Positions 18,515-29,884 are shown, counted from the first letter of the stretch. The stretch is DNA of 64,000 nucleotides from Asparagopsis taxiformis (GCA_030407315.1 JALQPE010002267.1:54777-118776); one strand, 5' to 3'. The notes: generated by a model from the letters alone, not told the origin. A program made the numbers and translations.

Positions 18515-19213
18515 TCAAACAACTCCAACTTTCTTCCGATGATGCTTCCACACCACTGCTAATCCAAGCAACACCAAAATCCCAGCCATCAATCCATACA
18601 CCAACAACGTATCCGAATACTCCCTTCGTTCAATACTCGCAATAATCCGCCGATCCACACCCATCTGATTCAACACATCCAGCATCTTTGTCTTTGCACG
18701 ACGCAACCGATTCCGCTGCTCCATCAACCCCTGCAGCGCCTGATGTCCGCTTTCCATCATGCTACCAACCATATTGCTCGAATTCTGCAAGCTCTTGCCC
18801 TCCTCCACCGCGCCCATACGCAGCACCGTGTCGCCGGGCGCCACGCCGTCCGCGCGGCGCACCGCGCCGCCGCGCCGTTGCAGCAGCTCTTCGCGCATCG
18901 ATTGCTCGCGCTCAATGGAGCGAAAGCGCATCGAGCAGCGCGCATCGCCCGCGCGTAGCTCGGCTGCTTGGTCGTCCAAGTCGCGCAGACGCGCCTTCCA
19001 TACCTCGCGTTTCGACACCGACTGCGTCGTCAGCAGTGCGCGTAGCGCCGCCGTGTTTCGTCCCAGCAGTTGGACATTATCGCGGAACGACGCCGCGACA
19101 AGTGCCGACGCTGCAGGGTCTAATTGCGTGTTACCTGATGCCGCTTCCAGCGCTTCCAGTTGGTTTCGTGCCTCCAGAATCACCCGTCGCGTCTCGCGGT
19201 GCAGCTCGTCCAT
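18515..19213 (-). CDS. Membrin/GOS27-type Golgi Qb-SNARE
   Basis: The 232-aa protein has a SNARE motif (about residues 135-190) and a C-terminal membrane anchor (TLLVYGLMAGILVLLGLAVV) with a short basic tail. The helix GHQALQGLMEQRNRLRRAKTKMLDVLNQMGVDRRIIASIERRE matches the membrin (GOSR2, Bos1, MEMB11) pattern in part, e.g. LxxQRxxLKxxxxKxLDIxNxLGxSxxxxxxIE. Membrin works in ER-to-Golgi fusion with syntaxin-5-type partners. The ATG at 19213 gives MDELHRETRR; the frame is open further up without a better start. Arg-rich for the family. Confidence 0.8.
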   Translation of the reverse strand: MDELHRETRRVILEARNQLEALEAASGNTQLDPAASALVAASFRDNVQLLGRNTAALRALLTTQSVSKREVWKARLRDLDDQAAELRAGDARCSMRFRSIEREQSMREELLQRRGGAVRRADGVAPGDTVLRMGAVEEGKSLQNSSNMVGSMMESGHQALQGLMEQRNRLRRAKTKMLDVLNQMGVDRRIIASIERREYSDTLLVYGLMAGILVLLGLAVVWKHHRKKVGVV

Positions 19214-20247
19214 GCTTGCTGCTCGCTTTGATATCTGCGTCTGCGGATGGCCGGCGCACGTTGTGGATGGAACGGTTGCGAAGAATCGAGGCGAGTGGCG
19301 CAATAATATTTAGTTGTGGTAGAGTGGATGTAAAGTGTGTCTTGTTCCGGCGCGTGACTGTTGTGGGAAAACGACGCAGCATTGCTGGCGTTCCGTTTAG
19401 TAATTTGTTGGTTGGTGCAATCAACTTTGAAAATTATGATATAATGAATTAATATTTGCTCAACGAGCGAGTGAGTGTTGATACGCAGGGCGCTTCATCT
19501 CTGCCGCTACTCCACCCAGCACATTGCTTTCAACGATATCCCACCGCTCACTCGCTGTCGCTTGTGGTCGTATGAGGTATAGTCGATGAGGTTTGTGTTA
19601 CATGCAACGATCCGCGACTGCCCAACTCTCATTGTCCGACAGACACGTTGTGAAAGACAATCAAACAGGCATGCTCATGCCGCATCTGTACCACAAGATC
19701 ACGCTGATGATGTGCTCTGTCAACTGTAGATAGACACAACAATTTATAGCATGAAAACATTGCGTTTTCCCGCCTATGTCAAACACAAGGCTGATAGAAG
19801 CTCATTCACTCTCAGTAAGCAAGTGTTTCTGCAATGTCCCAATTGAGTGTTGACGATCAGGTCGAGTCGGTGGTTCCACGTTATTGCGGCAATTACAGTC
19901 TGCGCTTGCACTTGCGGTTTGCAGCAGCGTTATCGCGAAGAGCAAGTGAACACAATGGCATGGCACACAAAGTATTGAGATTGCTCGTGCTAATCTTCAA
20001 AGCAAAATTATCAGTCAAATTTTTATTCCCTCCAATAAATACCGCGACACCATCACACTACGGCTCCTCCCTGTCCAGCACATCCTCACACACGCCCACT
20101 GGCATCCACCAACAACACATGCCAACCAAATCACTGCCGCTCTAATCATTTGCAAAGGCGCCCGCTCGGCCCACCCGCACTTCACTCTGCGCCGCAGTCT
20201 GCAACCAGCGCAATCGATTGTGCCATTCACGCCAACAAAATTGCTCT
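19214..20247. other. Divergent 1-kb intergenic region, membrin and TFIIF alpha
   Basis: No gene could be supported. A 103-codon plus-strand ORF at 19834-20145 has no recognisable content. It should hold both promoters; an AT-rich patch lies at 19410-19455. Confidence 0.4.
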
Positions 20248-21933
20248 ATGGCGGACGAAAGCCTCGACGTTGAATATTACGATGGCGGCGATGCCGATGC
20301 AATCATCGGCGGTGGTGGCGGTTACGTCGACGACGACCTCGACCTTGACGACGACGATGACGACGAGCCGATCATGGGTGCAGCGCGCTCCAAATCCAAC
20401 ATATCCGTTGCGCCGTCTGCGCCCGCACCTGCGCCCGCGCCAAAGCGCAAGGCAAAGTCGGATATTCGCAAGGAAACCGCTCCTATCAAGCGCAAAAAGG
20501 TGGACGGAAAGGACCCGCGCGACTTTCTACTCAGAGCGGCCGGCACGCGCGAGGAGCGTGACTATGTGGTCACCAGGTTTGTCACCCGAATGCCAGACCT
20601 CACCGACACCCCCGAGCTGCGTCTGTACAGGAATACGGAGGGCACTGAGGACGGACGCAAGGCTGGCATCGAGGCTGACCGCAAGCAACAATTGTACTAC
20701 AAGAGCTTTTCCGGGCAGCGACGTCTCCAGCGCTACGAAAAGCAGGGGCTGGTCACGATTCCGGATCGCTCGCGAAAGGGCTGGACGATGGAGGTGACGC
20801 CGAGGGACATTGTGGACAAGAAGGCGCAGTTGCAAAAGGTGCGAGCAGTGACAAAGGCGAACGGCTCCGCGTCGGGCGCGACGCCTGATGCTGCTGACAA
20901 TGACCCTGTTAGTGCTTTGGATGCGCTCACTGATGTGTTTTCTGGCACCTTTGATGGGAAGAGTTCCAGTCGATACGCATTTATGGTTCTCAATCAGAAT
21001 GATAAGACTGTGGACGTGGTACCTGTGGATGACTACTGTTGGTTTTCATTCCGACCAAACCGAAGTCAAGCGTTGGTGGGAACAGGCGTTGTGGACGCCG
21101 AGGCACGTATGGCGAAGAAGGTAAAGATGGGCGAAAATCGACTGTCCAAGTTTCATGTCAAGTACGAGGAGGCGCAGGGGGCTGTGGAGCAGAGTCGTGG
21201 GGACAATACGCGCGTTCAACAAAACAAGGAATTTGCAGCGTTTGGTATTCGGCGGAGTAGAAAGGCAAAGACGGAGAATGAGGAGGAGGACGAAGCGAGG
21301 GAGGACTTGGACTTTGATCAGGAATTCGATAACGACGATGTGGCACAGGTCGATAAGGAGAGCGTCGAGAAGAGGGAGAACAGGATTCTGGGCGACGCTG
21401 AGAAGAACGCGAAGGAGTTCCAAAAGCTGATCAAGGATGAACCGATTACTTCGCGACCGGGTTCTCCGGGGTCGGACTCGGAAGAGGATGGCGGTCAGGA
21501 CCGGGCGTCGAATGGACGGTCGCGTTCGCCTTCGCCGTCAGGAATAGCGTCGAAATCACGGTCGCCTAGTCGCTCCGCAAATACGAGTGGGCCGTCTTCA
21601 TCACGACAGGTTACTCCGTCGGTGATGAGTCCGTCTCCGACGAGGAGTCCGAGAGGAAATACGCCGCAGAAACTGGACCTATCACATTTACTACCGGCGG
21701 CTGGCACACTGCCAACGGTGCAGCATGTGACAGCTGTTCTGAGTGTTTTGCTGCAGAACAAGAAGCGAATTGCATTCAAGGAGGCTCTGCTCTACTTTGA
21801 ACGAAAGACGAAGGAGCAGAAACAAAACTTGATTGGGGTTTTGAAAAAGGTTGCGTTGGTTACAGCTGATCCGCCCAACTCGAAAAACTACTTTATCTCG
21901 TGGAAGAAGTCTGCAGCGCCGACTGGCAAGTAG
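20248..21933 (+). CDS. TFIIF alpha subunit (RAP74/Tfg1)
   Basis: The 561-aa protein has the RAP74 layout. An acidic N-terminus (EYYDGGD, DDDLDLDDDDDD) precedes the conserved N-domain (residues about 90-285: YYKSFSGQRR, KGWTMEV, SSRYAFMVLNQNDKTVDVVPVDDYCWFSFRPN in part). A charged region rich in Lys/Glu and Ser/Pro/Arg follows, then a C-terminal winged-helix region (about 480-555: LLPAAGTLPTVQHV ... NYFISW). TFIIF binds RNA polymerase II and TFIIB in the preinitiation complex, and the winged helix binds FCP1 in other species. The ATG at 20248 gives MADESLD; the frame opens 10 codons earlier. Confidence 0.85.
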   Translation: MADESLDVEYYDGGDADAIIGGGGGYVDDDLDLDDDDDDEPIMGAARSKSNISVAPSAPAPAPAPKRKAKSDIRKETAPIKRKKVDGKDPRDFLLRAAGTREERDYVVTRFVTRMPDLTDTPELRLYRNTEGTEDGRKAGIEADRKQQLYYKSFSGQRRLQRYEKQGLVTIPDRSRKGWTMEVTPRDIVDKKAQLQKVRAVTKANGSASGATPDAADNDPVSALDALTDVFSGTFDGKSSSRYAFMVLNQNDKTVDVVPVDDYCWFSFRPNRSQALVGTGVVDAEARMAKKVKMGENRLSKFHVKYEEAQGAVEQSRGDNTRVQQNKEFAAFGIRRSRKAKTENEEEDEAREDLDFDQEFDNDDVAQVDKESVEKRENRILGDAEKNAKEFQKLIKDEPITSRPGSPGSDSEEDGGQDRASNGRSRSPSPSGIASKSRSPSRSANTSGPSSSRQVTPSVMSPSPTRSPRGNTPQKLDLSHLLPAAGTLPTVQHVTAVLSVLLQNKKRIAFKEALLYFERKTKEQKQNLIGVLKKVALVTADPPNSKNYFISWKKSAAPTGK

Positions 21934-22398
21934 CAGAATTTTGTACAAAAGGTAAACGAGAGTTGCGTGAGGCTAGCGATGCGGCTGGGCGGAGGCGGCG
22001 GCGGGTCACGCTAATTTGTGGCGCAGACGCGGTTGCAGCAATAACCTAGAAGACACAGCATCGCAACAGAGATAGGTCGGCGCGATTTCAACCAATGGCC
22101 ATCATATCTTTATTTCTGAATATCTCAATGATGCAACCGACGCCAACGGATGACACGGTCCGCGCGCACCCGCCAATCACATTCATTGTTCACATCCACC
22201 GCGCACATTGCAACATGTGCTCCCGAGCGCCGCCTCCAATTCTCTGATAAACACCCGTCACATTCTCCAACAACCCTTCTAGTCCCATCCATTGCGCACA
22301 ACATTACCACTCTTGTGTGCCCCTGACAATCCCCGTCACTATTTCAGCACCGCCGTCCGCGCGTTCCCCCACACCTGCGACAACCCCGCCACACCATC
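21934..22398. other. Intergenic, TFIIF alpha to 6PGDH
   Basis: 465 bp. A GC-rich run with GGCGG repeats lies near 21980-22010, then a C-rich leader before the 6PGDH start. No gene was seen. Confidence 0.45.
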
Positions 22399-24036
22399 AT
22401 GACCTCGACGCCCGCCTTTGTGCCAGCGCTTCCCGCTCAATTGCGCACCACCGCTCTCCCGCCCACCCGTCTCGTCCGCCGCCATGCCCCGCGTCCCGCC
22501 TCGCTCACCACCCGTCGTCCGGCCCGCATGGTGCTGTCAGAGCAGCGCGTCGCCGTCACCGAGGAGACAAAGACAGAGCGTCTCGCCGATATTGGACTCG
22601 TCGGTCTCGCCGTCATGGGTCAGAACCTCGCGCTCAATATCGCCGACAAGGGATTCACTATCGCTGTGTACAACCGCTCCGCCTCCAAAGTGGTCGCCAC
22701 CGTGGAGCGCGCCGAGCGTGAGAATCTCGCACATCGTCTCGTCGGCTATGAAGATGTCGTCGACTTTGTGAAGGGCCTTGCTCGTCCGCGAAAGATTATT
22801 CTGCTCGTCAAGGCTGGCGCACCCGTCGATGCTACCATTTCCGCTCTCAAACAACTGCTCGAGCCGGGAGATTTGATTGTCGATGGCGGCAATGAGTTTT
22901 ATACCAATACCGAGAGACGCGCCGCCGACCTCGCAGAAGCTGGTATTCTGTACATGGGAATGGGCGTGTCCGGCGGAGAGGACGGTGCTCGATTCGGTCC
23001 CTCCCTCATGCCTGGCGGTCCGAAAGAAGGATGGCTTATGATCTCCGATATGATGGACAAGGTCAGCGCACAGGTTGATGACGGCTCTTGTGTCACCTAC
23101 ATTGGCCCTGGTGGCTCTGGAAACTACGTCAAAATGGTTCATAATGGTATTGAATATGGTGACATGCAGCTCATTGGTGAGGCTTTTGATGTTCTACGCA
23201 ATGGCGTAGGTTTATCCCCCATTGAGATTGCCGATATTTTCGATGAGTGGAATCGCGCCGAACTACAAAGCTTCCTTGTCGAGATTTCCGCCAATCTCCT
23301 CAGACAGATGGACACCCTCAACAATGACGGCTCCTTCCTCGTGGACAAGGTACTTGACGAGACAGGCTCCAAGGGCACAGGAATGTGGACAATGCAAGAA
23401 GCACTTGAATTGGGCATTCCAGCTCCGACAATTGCTGCAGCTCTCGAAGCACGCTACATATCTTCCTTGAAACATGACCGCCTTCAGGCTGCCCAGGCTT
23501 TGGACGGCCCGGTTGCGAATGGTGAGACTGATCCAGAAAGGCGTCGCCAGTTGATTGAAGACGTTCGAAAGGGTCTGTATGCTTCCAAGATCTGCTCGTA
23601 TGCACAGGGAATGAACCTCATCCGTGCTGCAGGCATCAAGGGTGGATGGAACCTCGACCTGGGAGCTATCTCCCGTATTTGGAAGGGTGGTTGTATCATC
23701 CGTGCCAAATTCTTGGACCGCATCAAGGCCGCCTATGATCGTGATCCCGACCTTCCCAACATGCTCCTCGACCCCGAATTCGCTGCAGAGCTTATCGCAG
23801 CTCAGGACAGCTGGCGTCGTTTGGCAATGATCTCCATCGAGAAGGGAATTGCAATTCCATCTATTTCAGGTTCCCTTGCCTACTACGACTCTTTCCGACG
23901 TGACGTACTCGTTTCCGCACAGATGGTTCAAGCACAGCGTGATTACTTTGGTTCACACTCCTACAGGCGCCTTGACACAGATGGTGTGTATCATACTCGT
24001 TGGAATTCTGATGGCGTTACACAGAGACTGGACTAA
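22399..24036 (+). CDS. gnd: 6-phosphogluconate dehydrogenase (decarboxylating), probable plastid form
   Basis: This oxidative pentose phosphate enzyme converts 6-phosphogluconate to ribulose 5-phosphate and CO2 with NADP+. The NADP-binding Rossmann motif is IGLVGLAVMGQNLALN (about residues 72-87). The family signatures are ILLVKAGAPVD, DGGNEFYTNTERR, GMGVSGGEDGARFGPSLMPGG, KMVHNGIEYGDMQL and GTGMWTMQEAL. About 70 N-terminal residues precede the domain: MTSTPAFVPALPAQLRTTAL and then Arg/Ala-rich sequence with MVLSEQR, like a plastid transit peptide with an AFVP motif. Targeting is inferred. The 545-aa total fits a full-length short-type enzyme plus transit peptide. Confidence 0.94.
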   Translation: MTSTPAFVPALPAQLRTTALPPTRLVRRHAPRPASLTTRRPARMVLSEQRVAVTEETKTERLADIGLVGLAVMGQNLALNIADKGFTIAVYNRSASKVVATVERAERENLAHRLVGYEDVVDFVKGLARPRKIILLVKAGAPVDATISALKQLLEPGDLIVDGGNEFYTNTERRAADLAEAGILYMGMGVSGGEDGARFGPSLMPGGPKEGWLMISDMMDKVSAQVDDGSCVTYIGPGGSGNYVKMVHNGIEYGDMQLIGEAFDVLRNGVGLSPIEIADIFDEWNRAELQSFLVEISANLLRQMDTLNNDGSFLVDKVLDETGSKGTGMWTMQEALELGIPAPTIAAALEARYISSLKHDRLQAAQALDGPVANGETDPERRRQLIEDVRKGLYASKICSYAQGMNLIRAAGIKGGWNLDLGAISRIWKGGCIIRAKFLDRIKAAYDRDPDLPNMLLDPEFAAELIAAQDSWRRLAMISIEKGIAIPSISGSLAYYDSFRRDVLVSAQMVQAQRDYFGSHSYRRLDTDGVYHTRWNSDGVTQRLD

Positions 24037-24320
24037 GTCTATCCATATATAAAGCGAAACAATGGTGTACAATTCCTTTCAATGGGAGCGGTTACTTCTT
24101 ATCTGTTTTTCCATGGACCATGATACTTGTCTGTGTGCTCAGGTAAGAAACATATCCGCAGTATCCTATAAGGAGGATCATCGGCAGTATCCGTTCTTGC
24201 AGAGCTGATGTGAAGACTGGTTTCGTTTCTCCGGTACAAGCCTCCTGACGAGGTGGTAACTGGGTCGAAACTCGTCCCACATTACGCTCATCATCATTGC
24301 ACTCACTCCCATGTGTGTGA

Positions 24321-25521
24321 TTAACTAGGACAATTTTGTGCTGTGCTTTCTACGCTTTCAGATCGGGCAACGAAATCTCTTATAGCCCGCCTGTATGAGT
24401 TGCCACCAACCCACCACGTATCCTGGAAGGTATGTTGATCGAATAAACAATAAATCCCGTCTCTATGTCAGCAATCGGAGTCTGAAGAATATCTGTAGCA
24501 CATGTAAAGTAGTGTTGAAATGGTGCAAACGCACGTTGTGGGTTCCATTTGCAACGGTGTGCATAACCTTGAAGCTTGCCTTTGTGGCCTTTTCCATCAA
24601 TGTGGTCATGTGTTCTGGCGGACATAGCTCATCCATGAGGCCACTGAGCATTGTACATGGGATTCAACGTCAGGATTCGAATTGTCAGCTAGATGTTGAG
24701 CAAACAATGCTCGCATTCGCGATACGGGTTCTAGAGGATATATGGCATTGATTGATGAATGGAACAAACCTTATGAACAAAATTGGAAGTGAAATCTCGC
24801 CAATTCGTGTAGCTGAACTCCACTTATTCCTGTTGAGCGGCTTGGCAAACGCCAAGAACGGCATGACGCGATCAATCATATCATCGATGGAGGTGAATGT
24901 GTTTTCTACAACGATACCACGCAGAGCTGTCTGTGCTTGCTGAGAGGCAGCAATAGCGATGGCGCAAGCACCGCCAATAGAGCGTCCGAATAGAAATATT
25001 CTGCCGACATCCAGAATGTCACTTCGATCGAGAACGTATTCCAATGCCGCTGTGCCATCTTTCACAAAACCACTTTCCGAAGGGGTACCGTCAGATGAGC
25101 CGTAACCTCTATAGGAAACCATTAGAATATTGAATCCACTTGAATAGAATTGCATTACGTCATGGAGTCTGTGAGATGGGAAATTGAACAGTTAGCGAGC
25201 TGGAATAGAAATGATTCGACGCGGACAATCATAAGGATATTACCTGTGTCCAATATTGCCGGCATTTCCATGAAAGTAGAGGAATGTTGCAGCGTGCGTG
25301 GATTGTTCCTGTGTGATGAGCCATGCATGGATGCGGACGCCGTCGTCGCCCACGATATCTACATCGCGATATGGCAAACCAAAATCTCCAGGATTCTGCT
25401 CGTATTCACGAGTTGGAATCGATGGGTGATAGAGAAGTTTTTCTTGAAAGACGTACAAAGCTGTCACAAGCGAACTCGCCAATGCGCCGGTAGCTAATAG
25501 CAATGTTTGCAAAATGTTCAT
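24321..25521 (-). CDS. ABHD13/Bem46-like alpha/beta-hydrolase, four exons
   Basis: Exons (minus) are 25521-25244, 25168-24770, 24643-24535 and 24422-24321, giving 295 aa. I found the three introns by conserved sequence: FHGNAGNIGH then RLHDVMQFY; SLPILFI then SGLMDELCPPEHM; and ANGTHN then DTWWVGNSY. The serine nucleophile is in LFGRSIGGA (GxSxG), the acid is likely in GLMDEL and the His in NGTHN. The N-terminus is a membrane anchor (MNILQTLLLATGALASSLVTAL), starting at an ATG with context ACCACCATG; the ATG at 25548 is less likely. The family includes ABHD13, ABHD17-like and fungal Bem46 hydrolases; substrate unknown. It is the most intron-rich gene here. Confidence 0.9.
24423..24534 (-). 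other. Intron 3 of ABHD13-like gene
   Basis: 112 nt, phase 0, GTGCGT donor and TTCCAG acceptor; joining restores the expected GTHNDTW motif after the catalytic His. Confidence 0.82.
24644..24769 (-). other. Intron 2 of ABHD13-like gene
   Basis: 126 nt, phase 2, GTTTGT donor and GCTCAG acceptor, with a CTGAC branch-like site. Confidence 0.8.
25169..25243 (-). other. Intron 1 of ABHD13-like gene
   Basis: 75 nt, phase 2, GTAATA donor and CTCACAG acceptor, with CTAAC about 25 nt before the acceptor. Confidence 0.82.
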
Positions 25522-25941
25522 GGTGGTTCGGATGGCAGAAACTGCCACAAGACCGAAATGGCGATCAAGGTTGACGGCGAAATGTCTGAAACCTGAGGCG
25601 CCCTACTGAAAGTGCGAGCGGCAGTTGCGGGCAAAATGTTTGACTCGGGTCGGATGAGCGAAACGCGGGGGTGAAGGTAGATATGCAGCTGCTGAGGGAG
25701 ACCAAATTCGCATTTTCCTGCTCAACATTGGATCATAACTCAAATTTCACGTGTACAGCATCGAATTGGCAGTCATCTTTTTTGTACCACACTTTGACTG
25801 ACATCGTAACTGTGTTAGCTACCGTGTCAATTTCGTCGTCCTCATTCCCCTACTGTTGAAGACTTCTCCATCAGCGTATCGCGTGATCCTTCGAAAGGTT
25901 TGCACAGAATCCTGCATCGTACGGATCGGGAATTTCCACAA
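25522..25941. other. Divergent intergenic region, ABHD13-like and PheRS alpha
   Basis: 420 bp holding both promoters. The plus-strand frame is open from 25900, but the upstream Met adds only 14 leader-like residues. No other gene was seen. Confidence 0.45.
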
Positions 25942-27456
25942 ATGAGTGCCGTGCCGCTGGACGAGGCTGTCCTCCGAGCTGTTGAAGAGCTCACGGCGAC
26001 TAATTTTCTAGAATCACCTGCGCTGGCATCATCGCTCGCCCAAACTCATGCAGCACTCGTTGATGGCCCGCTCAAGTCTCTGGAAGCCAAATCTGCCATT
26101 CGCCTTGAGGCTGTAACGCACGATCGTTGGCACTTGTCCAAAGAGGCTATTTCATATGCGCAATCGTCCTCTCCAGAAGTAGCAGTTTACAATCTTTTGA
26201 AATCGGCTGCTTCGGAGCTACCTGCAGACCAGATCGAAACCACACTGGGCAAGGAGGTAGCCTCGCGTGGCCGTCAGCAAGCATTGAAACGACGCTGGAT
26301 TTCGATCAACAAAGAAACCAAATGCTTTGCAGCCTCGGCAAATGCAGACGTCAGCGATGACATCGGGGATGCGCTTCGTACACTTGACCAAAACGACGGC
26401 GCACCCGGAGAGCTCTCAGCGGATATTCTGAAACAGATCAAGTCGCGCAAACTGGCAGCATTGAAACCTTACAAAACTTATCGTATTTTCCAGGGCGAGC
26501 GTCTGGCAGATGCGCGTCGAGTGCAAGCTACGGAACTTACGAAGAGCATGCTGGAGAACGGGGAGTGGAAAACGGTTGCGTTCAAGCCGTACAATTTCCA
26601 AGCGGAAGGAAAGCCGACTAACGGTGGCTACTTGCACACACTGCTCAAGGTCCGTGAGCAGTTCAGACTCATTTTTCTGGAGATGGGATTCGAAGAGATG
26701 CCGACAAATAACTATGTCGAAAGTTCATTCTGGAATTTCGATGCTCTGTTCCAGCCACAACAGCATCCTGCGCGCGATGAACATGACACGTTTTTCATCT
26801 CTGACCCGGAGTTTGCCAATGTAGCTGACAGGGGGTACTTGGAGCGGGTACGGGAAACGCACGAGCGCGGTGGGTTTGGATCGAGAGGTTATCGATACGA
26901 ATGGTCGGAAGAAGAGGCGCGGAAGAATATTTTGCGAACACATACTACGGCTGTATCGAGCCGCATGCTCTACTTGCTTGCACAGCAAGATGAGTTCAAG
27001 CCGAAGAAATACTTTTCGATCGACCGTGTGTTCAGAAATGAGACGCTGGACGCGACGCATTTGGCGGAGTTTCATCAGATTGAGGGATTGGTTGCTGATC
27101 GAAACCTGTCACTCGGTGACCTGAAAGGCATTATTCACGAGTTTTTCAAGAAGATGGGAATGGACAAATTACGTTTCAAACCTACACACAATCCATATAC
27201 GACTCCGTCGTTGGAGATTCACTCTTATCATGAGGGGCTGAAGAAGTGGGTGGAGGTTGGAAACTCTGGTGTTTTCCGTCCGGAAATGATTCGACCGATG
27301 GGAATTCCTGAAGATGTAACAGTCATTGCATGGGGCTTGAGTTTAGAACGACCTACAATGATCCGCTATGGAATTAAGAACATCCGTGATCTATTCGGTC
27401 ACAAAGTAGACTTGAAGGCAATCCAAACCAATCCGTTGTGTCGTCTTACGTTCTAA
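25942..27456 (+). CDS. Cytosolic phenylalanyl-tRNA synthetase alpha subunit
   Basis: The 504-aa protein is the catalytic alpha subunit of the cytosolic (alpha-beta)2 PheRS that charges tRNA-Phe. It has the eukaryotic/archaeal N-terminal winged-helix DNA-binding-like domains (residues 1-180). The class II core starts about 210: [21 protein letters not shown] (motif 1 region), [19 protein letters not shown] (motif 2) and [20 protein letters not shown] (motif 3). The ATG at 25942 (MSAVPLDEA) fits homologue N-termini. It lacks a targeting peptide. It is followed by the LysRS gene on the same strand. Confidence 0.93.
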   Translation: MSAVPLDEAVLRAVEELTATNFLESPALASSLAQTHAALVDGPLKSLEAKSAIRLEAVTHDRWHLSKEAISYAQSSSPEVAVYNLLKSAASELPADQIETTLGKEVASRGRQQALKRRWISINKETKCFAASANADVSDDIGDALRTLDQNDGAPGELSADILKQIKSRKLAALKPYKTYRIFQGERLADARRVQATELTKSMLENGEWKTVAFKPYNFQAEGKPTNGGYLHTLLKVREQFRLIFLEMGFEEMPTNNYVESSFWNFDALFQPQQHPARDEHDTFFISDPEFANVADRGYLERVRETHERGGFGSRGYRYEWSEEEARKNILRTHTTAVSSRMLYLLAQQDEFKPKKYFSIDRVFRNETLDATHLAEFHQIEGLVADRNLSLGDLKGIIHEFFKKMGMDKLRFKPTHNPYTTPSLEIHSYHEGLKKWVEVGNSGVFRPEMIRPMGIPEDVTVIAWGLSLERPTMIRYGIKNIRDLFGHKVDLKAIQTNPLCRLTF

Positions 27457-27772
27457 AAGTACTAATTTGCACTAGTAAACAGTAAACTTGCTCACGCATA
27501 AACTTTTATAGAGCCACATGACCATAGTCAAGCTGATCACGGACGACGAGATTGGCTCTGTAATTTCCCAAAACGGTTTTTAGCTCTTCAAGTATGACAT
27601 CCGACATTTGAGAGCAGCTGAGCGAGATTATTCCACAGCCAGATTGCCATTGCCAGCTAAAACCTCATCTCCGGTGCCAATTCCCCTCCTGCGCGACCTT
27701 ACCCAAGGTATGAAACTACGCATCCTCCCACTCCCAACATCCTTAAACAACCCAGCCGCAATTGTTCCCCCG
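27457..27772. other. Intergenic/5' leader between PheRS alpha and LysRS
   Basis: The downstream frame is open from 27608 and contains an ATG at 27710, but the transit-peptide pattern favours a start at 27773, so most of this is UTR and promoter. Confidence 0.45.
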
Positions 27773-29512
27773 ATGACACGTCGCACGCAGGCCTTCGCAC
27801 CCTCGGTGCCGCTCGCCATTCGCGGCCAACACTTCAACCGCGTCCAATCGCGTCCAGCACGCGCCTGCGCGTCCGTCTCGATCAAAAGTCAGGATGCGTC
27901 GTCGCGCGCCGATCCCAAGTCGGCCAAGGAGTCGGATCAGAAGTCTGCGGGCGGGAAGGGCCGCTCCAAGGCGCCGCAGAAAGTCAGCACTGCCGAGGAG
28001 TTACGCGCCGCCCGTCTTGATAAAGTTTCCGCCATGCGTGAGGCGGGCGTCAATCCTTACGCCTATGTCTTCGAGACCAATGATACGGCCGCCAATCTTC
28101 AAGAGCTTTACAGCGCCCTCGCAGACGGAGCCGAGAGCGAGGATGCGCGTGAAATTGCAATTGCTGGACGTATCATGGTGCGACGCGTCTTTGGTAAATT
28201 GGCTTTCTTTACATTGCAGGATCGCACTGGTACTATTCAGCTCTATTTGGATAAGAAGTATTTGGACGGTGCTATGGGACAGGGCGCTTTTGCCAACCTC
28301 AAGGCGTGGACTGATGGTAGTGATATCATCGGTGTGCGCGGAATTGCAAAGCGCACAGAGAAGGGCGAGCTTAGTGTTAAAGTTTCACACTGGGAAATGC
28401 TTACGAAGAGTTTGACTCCTCTGCCTGACAAGTTTCATGGGTTTACCGACGTGGAGAAGCGGTACAGATCTCGTCATGTAGATCTGATTGTTAATCCTGA
28501 TGTTCGTGAGACATTTCGCCGCCGCGCTCGGATCACATCTTGTATTCGGAGATATTTGGACACTCGCGGATTCCTTGAAATGGAGACGCCAGCACTTCAC
28601 AGTCAGCCTGGTGGAGCGGCGGCACGTCCATTCACCACTTTTCACAACGCCTTGGAGCAGGAGCTCACGCTGCGCATTGCGACTGAGCTTCATCTCAAGC
28701 GATTGGTCGTGGGCGGATTCGAAAAGGTCTACGAGCTCGGTCGACTGTACAGAAATGAAGGTGTGAGCTCTCGACATAATCCGGAATTCACTACGATTGA
28801 AATCTATGAGGCGTATACGGATTACATAGGCACGATGGAGCTGACAGAGAATCTGATTGCAGAGACGGCGAAAGAAGTTGTCGGAAGCACTACGGTGCAG
28901 TATCAGGAACATGAAATTGATCTAAGCACGCCATGGCGTCGTGTCACAATGCACGATCTTGTGCACGAGGTGACGCATATTGATTTTTCAAGGGTGACAT
29001 GCTTGGAGACGGCGAGAGATTTGGCGGTTTCAGCGGGGGTGGCGTATTCCGCTGTGATCAAGTTGAAATCTGTGGGTGAAATTGTCAACCAATGCTTTGA
29101 GGAATTGTGCGAGAGCGATCTAATCCAGCCCACGTTTGTGACCGACTATCCGGTGGAAATCAGCCCGCTTGCAAAGCCACATCGTAGTAAGGAAGGGCTT
29201 GTGGAGCGGTTTGAAATGTTCTGTATGGGGCAGGAGCTCGCGAATAGCTATTCGGAGCTGACGGATCCAGTTGAACAGCGGAAACGGTTTGAAGCGCAGG
29301 TGGAGAAGAAAAACGCAGGGGACGAGGAGGCGTGTGGGGTAGATGAGGACTTTTTAACAGCTTTAGAGCAGGGCTTGCCACCAACTGGAGGGATTGGAAT
29401 TGGAATCGATCGTTTGGTCATGTTGCTGACCAATTCTGCCAGCATCCGCGATGTGATCGCATTTCCGGCTCTCTCTTCCGTAGTTGAGCCATCTGCCAAG
29501 GCGGAGGAGTAG
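27773..29512 (+). CDS. Class II lysyl-tRNA synthetase, probable plastid (organellar) form
   Basis: The protein charges tRNA-Lys. It has an OB-fold anticodon-binding domain (about 135-240: [21 protein letters not shown]) and a class II core with motif 1 ([20 protein letters not shown]), motif 2 ([20 protein letters not shown]) and motif 3 ([16 protein letters not shown]). Upstream lies an approximately 85-residue extension. A start at 27773 gives [14 protein letters not shown], placing an AFAP motif near the N-terminus like two other plastid candidates here. An earlier ATG at 27710 is possible. 579 aa from 27773. Organelle choice is inferred and dual targeting is possible. Confidence 0.9.
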   Translation: MTRRTQAFAPSVPLAIRGQHFNRVQSRPARACASVSIKSQDASSRADPKSAKESDQKSAGGKGRSKAPQKVSTAEELRAARLDKVSAMREAGVNPYAYVFETNDTAANLQELYSALADGAESEDAREIAIAGRIMVRRVFGKLAFFTLQDRTGTIQLYLDKKYLDGAMGQGAFANLKAWTDGSDIIGVRGIAKRTEKGELSVKVSHWEMLTKSLTPLPDKFHGFTDVEKRYRSRHVDLIVNPDVRETFRRRARITSCIRRYLDTRGFLEMETPALHSQPGGAAARPFTTFHNALEQELTLRIATELHLKRLVVGGFEKVYELGRLYRNEGVSSRHNPEFTTIEIYEAYTDYIGTMELTENLIAETAKEVVGSTTVQYQEHEIDLSTPWRRVTMHDLVHEVTHIDFSRVTCLETARDLAVSAGVAYSAVIKLKSVGEIVNQCFEELCESDLIQPTFVTDYPVEISPLAKPHRSKEGLVERFEMFCMGQELANSYSELTDPVEQRKRFEAQVEKKNAGDEEACGVDEDFLTALEQGLPPTGGIGIGIDRLVMLLTNSASIRDVIAFPALSSVVEPSAKAEE

Positions 29513-29884
29513 TGCCAATTTGGCTGTGCAACACTTGTCATACAGCTAGTGGCACCTGCAATGTCCCGATGCGCGACCTTTGTATGAAACCGAGCCAGTG
29601 GTTTGGCACCATTACGGGGCTGCCGTCAGTAATCTCTTCCAAACTGTATCTGCTGATAACCTGCGCAATGAAAATTTGACCACATAAAATTAATGTTAAA
29701 ACATAACCTCATCTCTTTACATCTTGTCTTGAAAAACATAGCGCCTGCGCTCTCGCTCTTTCATCTTCACTGCTTGCAACAACGCCGCCGCCCACACATT
29801 TCACGCGCCCAACTCGACTTGTTATCACAGCTGCCGCGAGCTTTATACCGTTGCAGCCGCACCGCTACCGCCGCTGCACACCCG
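29513..29884. other. Intergenic, LysRS to small membrane protein
   Basis: 372 bp. The upstream frame of the small gene is open from 29693, but those 64 residues are Leu/Arg-rich and leader-like. No RNA gene was recognised. Confidence 0.4.
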
